A stretch of 21,949 bases of DNA from Collodictyon triciliatum. Taxonomy: Eukaryota; CRuMs. Numbering within the stretch: position 1 is the first letter of the stretch; each line of letters opens with the position of its first letter. Shown here piece after piece: positions 19,357 through 21,949 of this stretch. The position numbers and the translations under genes were made by a program. The stretch lies in NCBI GenBank assembly GCA_043381765.1, contig JBHJMP010000921.1, positions 1 through 21,949 of the forward strand, read 5' to 3'. The notes below the pieces were generated by a model that saw only the letters and a list, made by a program, of their open reading frames with translations, did not search any database and was not told the DNA's origin.

Positions 19357-21845
19357 TTACTGGCGGAAACTTTCCTCGAACAGCATCTGCAATTCCTCTC
19401 TTCTACTGTAAAATTTTCCGACATCAGGAATAACACAAGCTTCCATCAGGTCAGACACGCATCCTGCTTTGGTGGAAATCGAGAGCACGCCATGCGAAAC
19501 ATTCTTGATTTGGTAGTAAACAAGGTCCTGCATGTTGAAAAACTTGTACACGAGATATGGAACTCCAATCTTGCCCTCCAGGTTACCTTTGATAGGTTCA
19601 TTTGAGTGAGAGGGTAGAAAATAATTAGTCCTTTTGATCATCGTGTCTCTAGGTACGACAAGCACGGGATTTTCGGCAGAGGGGGACTGGGATTTTGATG
19701 GGCTGCTTTCACCGGGATTGAAAGCATCCAACCCAAAGTTTTCTGATTCACGAGAAGCATCAGAATGCAAGCAGCTTTCGTCTGTAGATGCTTGCGCAGC
19801 TTTTAGAAATCTAGGGCTCAACCATAAACAACCAACCCCATTTTGCTTTTGCGCTTGTGACAAGAAGGCCACATCTTTGATATCGCTGTGTTCATGCCCA
19901 CCGATGCAAATCCGAAAATCGATGATGTGGGAAGACTCGGGTACTTTTTCAGGCTTCGGACTTTGGGAGACTACGAAGTAGCCCCAAACTCTTGACAAGT
20001 AACCAGACGCGTACCGGTTTTCGTACTCCACCTGGTTCCAAAAGTCGAAGAGACAACACAAGGCCTGCCGATTAATAAACAAGCCGTTCCCGATTGGACC
20101 GAGTTGAATACCGAATCCGTTGTAATGGTAGTTCCAGATCGGCCCGCACGGTGGATTATCTCGATCTGGTAGAGAGCGCTCCACCATCAGAACTTCCTTG
20201 AATTGGTCAGTCTCGTTTATAGTCTGAAAAAAATCAGGGAAGTATTTGGAAAGGTGACCAATATAGCCTCTGCGGTTGAACTCTGGTATAAAATGAAACC
20301 TTGATTCGGGATGGAGGAGAAATCCTTGTGGGTTATACCTAAATATCGATTTCATCTGTCAGTTTGTATTGATTACAATCGTTCATAGTGTTTCAATTTG
20401 AAAGTATGTCAAGCAATGCTCCGTGTGGTATATATGCACCCTATCTCCAATGCTCCGTGCGAATAAACCCAACATTTAAACTTGTCTTCTTCTGGGTATA
20501 ATACGAAGAGGATGTCAGGAAATGATTCAGCCACTCTTTGGAATATATGTGGGTAAATGTCATTCGGCACGTGTAGCTTTTCCAGTACCTGCACATGGTG
20601 ACACAGCATTTGTTAATTTTTCTTTCGGGTAATTCGGTGGAATTATTTACAAATTCATGTCATATTTAATGTTTCGGTTGATCGACTGATTAGCAGACTT
20701 CTAGGCGGCGAAAGTCAGATTCTGCTCCATACTCATGATTTGCCTTTAGTATGAAGATTTGTTGGGGATTTCTTATGAATAGGTACAAGACAATTAACCA
20801 GATTTCCACACCAAAATACCCTAATCATAGAAAGATGAGAGAAGAAATAAAAAGTTACGCTAAAACTAAAGCATGTTTCAGGGAATACACCATCAATTTT
20901 AAAGAAATATTAAGCATTTTATTGCCATAGATATATGGATACTGGTGTCTACCTCTGTCTGCAAAATCTCCCGTAAATACGATGTACAAGTCTGGATCTA
21001 AGAGAGTCCATTGGTCATCCACTAGCAAGTCGTTTGCCAATGAAAGTAAAAAGTTTACAACCACCCCAGCCGACCCGTGCAAGTCTCCAATGTTCATGAT
21101 GCGGATTTTGTCAGACTTTGGTTTCCGCAAAATTACCTAAAGATGGCAACCATAATTTGAGAAGAAAAGAAGAGAGAAGAAAAAAAAACCAAGAGCTTAG
21201 AGAACAAGTCGGATGAGTATAGAGTTATGGCTCTAGGAAAAGACATGCAGGCAGGTTTTGGATTAGAACAAGAAAAAGTCTGGATCACACAAGGGGCAGA
21301 AAGCGAAAAGAATGAAGCACCTTTTCGGCTTGGCATTCTGGAAAAAATCTGGGTCTGCTCCGATTAAACCATAGATGCTTTGCCCCCGCCTGATCCGTTC
21401 TGATTCGCAAGTAATACATTATTACTCGGGCGATCTCTAGAGGCTCCACGGTCCATTCTTTGTCCTTTTCCTGGAGCGGTTGGGCCCAGCCTCTGGATGC
21501 CCCGAAAGTTCCTCTCATATGCTCGTAGAACTGAGTATGCTTCCCCATAAAGATTCGCGCAGAAGCAAAAAAATCCCAGTATTCACGATAAGTTCGATGC
21601 AGAAACCGCGTAAAGTTTGGTAGTGAATAGCGTGGAACAAACTCGTGAAGAGGCCCGTTGTTTAGAGGCGAGACGCTCTGCGGATGGAGTGTCTGGATGT
21701 ATGTTTGATCGCGCTGATGGCGTGTTGCAAGGGACACTCTGCGCGAGTGAAGCTCGCAGCTGTCGTGCAGGTACACAGCAAAAGCACTCCAGTAACTCTT
21801 CCATTCCGTTTCGTGCGCATCAGTTTCTTTGTCTTTTGGGTTCAT
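19357..21845 (-). CDS. Divergent PPP-family metallophosphatase
   Basis: Predicted metal-dependent serine/threonine-type phosphatase. Five exons join in phase: 21845-21321, 21136-20953, 20820-20699, 20588-20440 and 20338-19357; 653 residues. Residues 1-175 are an N-terminal extension of unknown fold. The catalytic core shows GDLHG (192-196), GDFADRG (231-237), YFGVEIW then LKANHEYG (261-268, replacing LRGNHE), SHGALE (320-325, replacing HGG) and GGHEHS (473-478, replacing RGH). All expected metal and catalytic ligands (D193, H195, D232, N264, H265, H321, H475) are kept, but flanking residues are altered and the SAPNYC motif is absent. The distance from H321 to H475 is about twice that of PP1, because of an insertion with a Ser/Pro-rich stretch farther on (GESSPSKSQSPSAENP). 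It could be a lineage-specific PPP branch with its own substrate range. The start is the first ATG of the open exon. Confidence 0.85.
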
Positions 21846-21949
21846 CTTTCTCCCAGTTATTGTTGCTCAGAAGCCCCTTTTTTTTTCCTTTTTCCTTTTT
21901 TTTTTTTTTTTTTTTTTTTTTTTCTCTTTTTTTTTTTCCCTCTCCTTTT
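21846..21949. other. T-rich upstream flank of the phosphatase gene
   Basis: About 100 bases to the right edge, mostly T runs with some C (21879-21949). On the minus strand this is an A/G-rich leader or promoter region. Nothing else is recognisable. Confidence 0.7.

Noticed and set aside
19634-19981. Plus-strand 115-aa frame
   Set aside because: Antisense to the large last exon of the phosphatase gene.

Overview
This is an intron-rich, AT-rich nuclear DNA window from a eukaryote. Genes are split into many short exons (14 to about 980 nt) by GT-AG introns, often 75-150 nt long and packed with simple repeats. A rhizarian protist, for example a foraminiferan related to Reticulomyxa (small introns, abundant low-complexity DNA, many kelch proteins), fits the style. 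That is an impression, not a proof. Exons below were joined by hand from splice sites, reading phase and protein similarity. Every internal junction given for PSMA5, RBM22, the phosphatase and the kelch gene is phase-consistent.

Layout: (1) 104-1430, minus: 5' part of a kelch-repeat gene with a signal peptide, running off the left edge. (2) 1431-2684: divergent intergenic region with an 8-bp repeat array. (3) 2685-4557, plus: complete 20S proteasome subunit alpha-5 in 8 exons, 240 aa. (4) 4725-about 14002, minus: one very large gene of about 27 exons and 1.77 kb of codons, encoding N-terminal low-complexity sequence, leucine-rich repeats, a long helical (armadillo/HEAT-like) region and two C-terminal PH/myosin-TH1-like modules. 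Its introns carry most of the window's micro- and minisatellites. (5) About 14.5-15.2 kb: a possible upstream exon of that gene and, on the plus strand, a 54-aa single-membrane-span microprotein candidate. (6) 15260-18719, minus: complete splicing factor RBM22/Cwc2-like gene, 14 exons, 395 aa, with a poly(A)/poly(T) tract of about 100 bp in one intron. (7) 19357-21845, minus: complete 5-exon gene for a divergent PPP-family metallophosphatase, 653 aa.

The genes look like unrelated housekeeping and lineage-specific genes rather than an operon-like system. PSMA5 (protein degradation) and RBM22 (spliceosome activation) are confidently identified. The large LRR/solenoid/PH protein, the divergent phosphatase and the microprotein are the least familiar items. 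No rRNA, tRNA, transposase, CRISPR array or viral gene was seen.
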